Source: JBBQVS01 sp964657325
Lineage (GTDB): Bacteria; Chloroflexota; Ktedonobacteria; Ktedonobacterales; Ktedonobacteraceae
Reading direction: 5' to 3'
Length of the DNA: 14,810 nucleotides
Assembly (NCBI GenBank): GCA_964657325.1
Contig: CAZZVE010000118.1
Span: 1 to 14,810 of the forward strand
In this document: in pieces, positions 13,912-14,810 of the stretch
Numbering within the stretch: position 1 is the first letter of the stretch
Layout: the number at the start of each line of letters is the position of its first letter
The notes under the pieces: model-generated
The model's database searches: none
Seen by the model: the letters and a program-made list of their open reading frames with translations, nothing else
What the model was told of the DNA's origin: nothing
Made by a program: the position numbers and the translations under genes

Positions 13912-14466
13912 TTACCGTCGCCCATGCCGCACCTTCTTTGGCACTGACGCCTGTATCTTGACCCGGCTTTGTGGTGTCACGTTCACATCGGGATGTGCTG
14001 AGTGAAACTTTTTAGCAAGTTCAAGCATGGCTTCGGCATCCTTGAAATTCGCGGCCTCAATCGTGATAGGCGTACCGTCAATCACCAAGCTGATCTTAAC
14101 AGGATGTTGTTCCTGCGTTATTGCCGCCTGTTTCGCCTCATGCTTTTCTCGTGCTTTAAATAGTCGCATTGCGAGAGGGCGTGCGATATCAAGAATTGTA
14201 AGCAGACCAGCGATCTCACCAATCACATCCCGCTGTGCATAGATATCGGCTCCTACCGTATGAGCCGTCGTTTGTACATAGTTGAATATCTCAAATAACA
14301 GCTCAAGCCCACCACGTTGCCCTGTATAGACAGGCTCAACTGTAAACCCATCCTGCTTCATCTCGTCAAGAATGCTGCGTCCAACCTCGCCTATTGCTAC
14401 AGGGTCCGCATCGTGGTTATCTTCTGCTATGATTTCTAAAATAATGGGTTTCCTCTCCTCTGCCAT
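13912..14466 (-). CDS. Protein of unknown function, 184 residues
   Basis: I do not recognise this soluble-looking protein. The N-terminal half, EERKPIILEIIAEDNHDADPVAIGEVGRSILDEMKQDGFTV, is acidic and helical. EPVYTGQRGGLELLFEIFNYV comes next, then a hydrophobic stretch (GEIAGLLTILDIARPLAMRLF), a charged helix, the beta strand pair PVKISLVIDGTPITIEA, and a basic tail ending KKVRHGRR. The plan loosely recalls the small effector-associated constant-component proteins of bacterial conflict systems, but this is only a resemblance. ATG 14466 is preferred because AAGGAGG lies 10 nt upstream; the frame opens at 14505 with no ribosome site. Elements A2 and A3 bracket the gene. Confidence 0.65.
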   Translation of the reverse strand: MAEERKPIILEIIAEDNHDADPVAIGEVGRSILDEMKQDGFTVEPVYTGQRGGLELLFEIFNYVQTTAHTVGADIYAQRDVIGEIAGLLTILDIARPLAMRLFKAREKHEAKQAAITQEQHPVKISLVIDGTPITIEAANFKDAEAMLELAKKFHSAHPDVNVTPQSRVKIQASVPKKVRHGRR

Positions 14467-14534
14467 ACCTATGTACCCTCCTTCCTCGTCCTTGAGTGTT
14501 GACATATTTACCGATAGTAGGTCATAGCATTTCC

Positions 14535-14592
14535 ATTATAGCGTATAACCCCGCTATTTTGTGTAAATATAACAAGCAATTGTAGGTGTCAA
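14535..14592 (-). promoter_or_regulatory. Candidate promoter(s) for the orphan 184-residue protein gene
   Basis: On the minus strand a consensus -35 TTGACA (14592-14587) is followed by TATATT (14571-14566) at 15-nt spacing or TATTTA at 17. Closer to the gene a perfect -10 TATAAT (14540-14535) lacks a good -35. The stretch is AT-rich and about 70-125 nt upstream of the chosen start. Confidence 0.45.
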
Positions 14593-14639
14593 GTTAAGCA
14601 AGGATGAGTTTGTAATGAGGGGTGTTCAGACAATTGGCA

Positions 14640-14739
14640 GCATGACAGGGGCAAGCCCTGTCACTACTATACACGGATCCGCGTGGCAAAGCTACGCAAA
14701 GGGTGAGTATAGTAGTGACAGGGCTTGCCCCTGTCATGC
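14640..14739. repeat. Palindromic element A3
   Basis: A 100-bp element with perfect 33-nt arms (14640-14672 and 14707-14739) and a 34-nt loop. Arms are identical to A2, with one more base pair at the outer end. The loop contains the 8-nt palindrome CGGATCCG and a GGCAAAGCTACGCAAAG stretch matching the A1 and A2 loops. No direct repeat flanks it. Confidence 0.94.
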
Positions 14740-14810
14740 TCTCGACGCCCTGTTTCTGCCTCAAAGTAAACTCAACAGTTCTTAGCTTGATACGTATGAG
14801 GTGTAATAGA

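Larger units (their letters stand above)
14467..14810. other. Gene-free right end of the window
   Basis: This 344-nt stretch holds the candidate promoter for the 184-residue protein, element A3, and about 70 nt of plain sequence at the edge. No convincing coding frame on either strand. Confidence 0.7.

Noticed and set aside
212..14739. Palindromes as simple rho-independent terminators
   Set aside because: None is followed by a T-run, two lie at gene starts, and arms are repeated between loci.
212..14739. CRISPR array
   Set aside because: The repeats are inverted pairs scattered over kilobases, not regularly spaced direct repeats.
4618..14739. Classical MITEs with target-site duplications
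   Set aside because: Only B1 shows a possible 3-bp flank match (GGT); the others have no flanking direct repeats, which favours an IS200/REPIN-like mechanism.

Overview
The window looks like a bacterial chromosome segment of intermediate GC. A Chloroflexota (Ktedonobacteria-like) origin is my best guess, from the gene mix and the density of intergenic palindromes; no rRNA or other marker settles it. No tRNA, rRNA, CRISPR array, transposase or phage gene was seen.

Layout, plus strand: the 3' end of purB (1-216), then a polyprenol-phosphate-dependent GT-C glycosyltransferase (290-1978) overlapping a type 2 isopentenyl-diphosphate isomerase (1953-3095), then a surface-anchored cupredoxin-like protein with a Ser/Asp/Gly tail (3252-4004). 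Everything after that is on the minus strand. Read in transcription order from the right-hand end: an orphan 184-residue protein (14466-13912), an EamA permease (13741-12896), a sugar ABC importer without its ATPase (solute-binding lipoprotein and two permeases, 12714-9467), a small DUF2795 protein, a DhnA/FbaB-type aldolase (8886-8050), a Gfo/Idh/MocA dehydrogenase (7898-6744), a PfkB kinase (6713-5295), a small membrane protein and mobA. Importer, dehydrogenase, sugar kinase and aldolase together suggest uptake and breakdown of one unidentified sugar or polyol.

The unusual content is eight compact palindromic elements of about 70-120 bp. Each has two inverted arms of 22-34 nt (seven perfect, one slightly decayed) around a 14-75 nt loop. 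They fall into five arm-sequence families: A at 4618, 13786 and 14640; B at 212 and 7934; C at 6607; D at 8973; E at 9375. Most arms are themselves small imperfect palindromes, so each element resembles a REPIN-like doublet of REP sequences. They sit exactly on gene edges. Both family B copies supply the TAG stop codon of the preceding gene. One family A copy lies inside the 5' end of mobA, is 100 bp long, and has shifted the apparent native start out of frame while offering a new one. The family C copy sits in frame in the 5' end of the PfkB gene beside a 27-bp tandem duplication. Sequence variants in family A are mirrored in both arms, which suggests that one arm templates the other.
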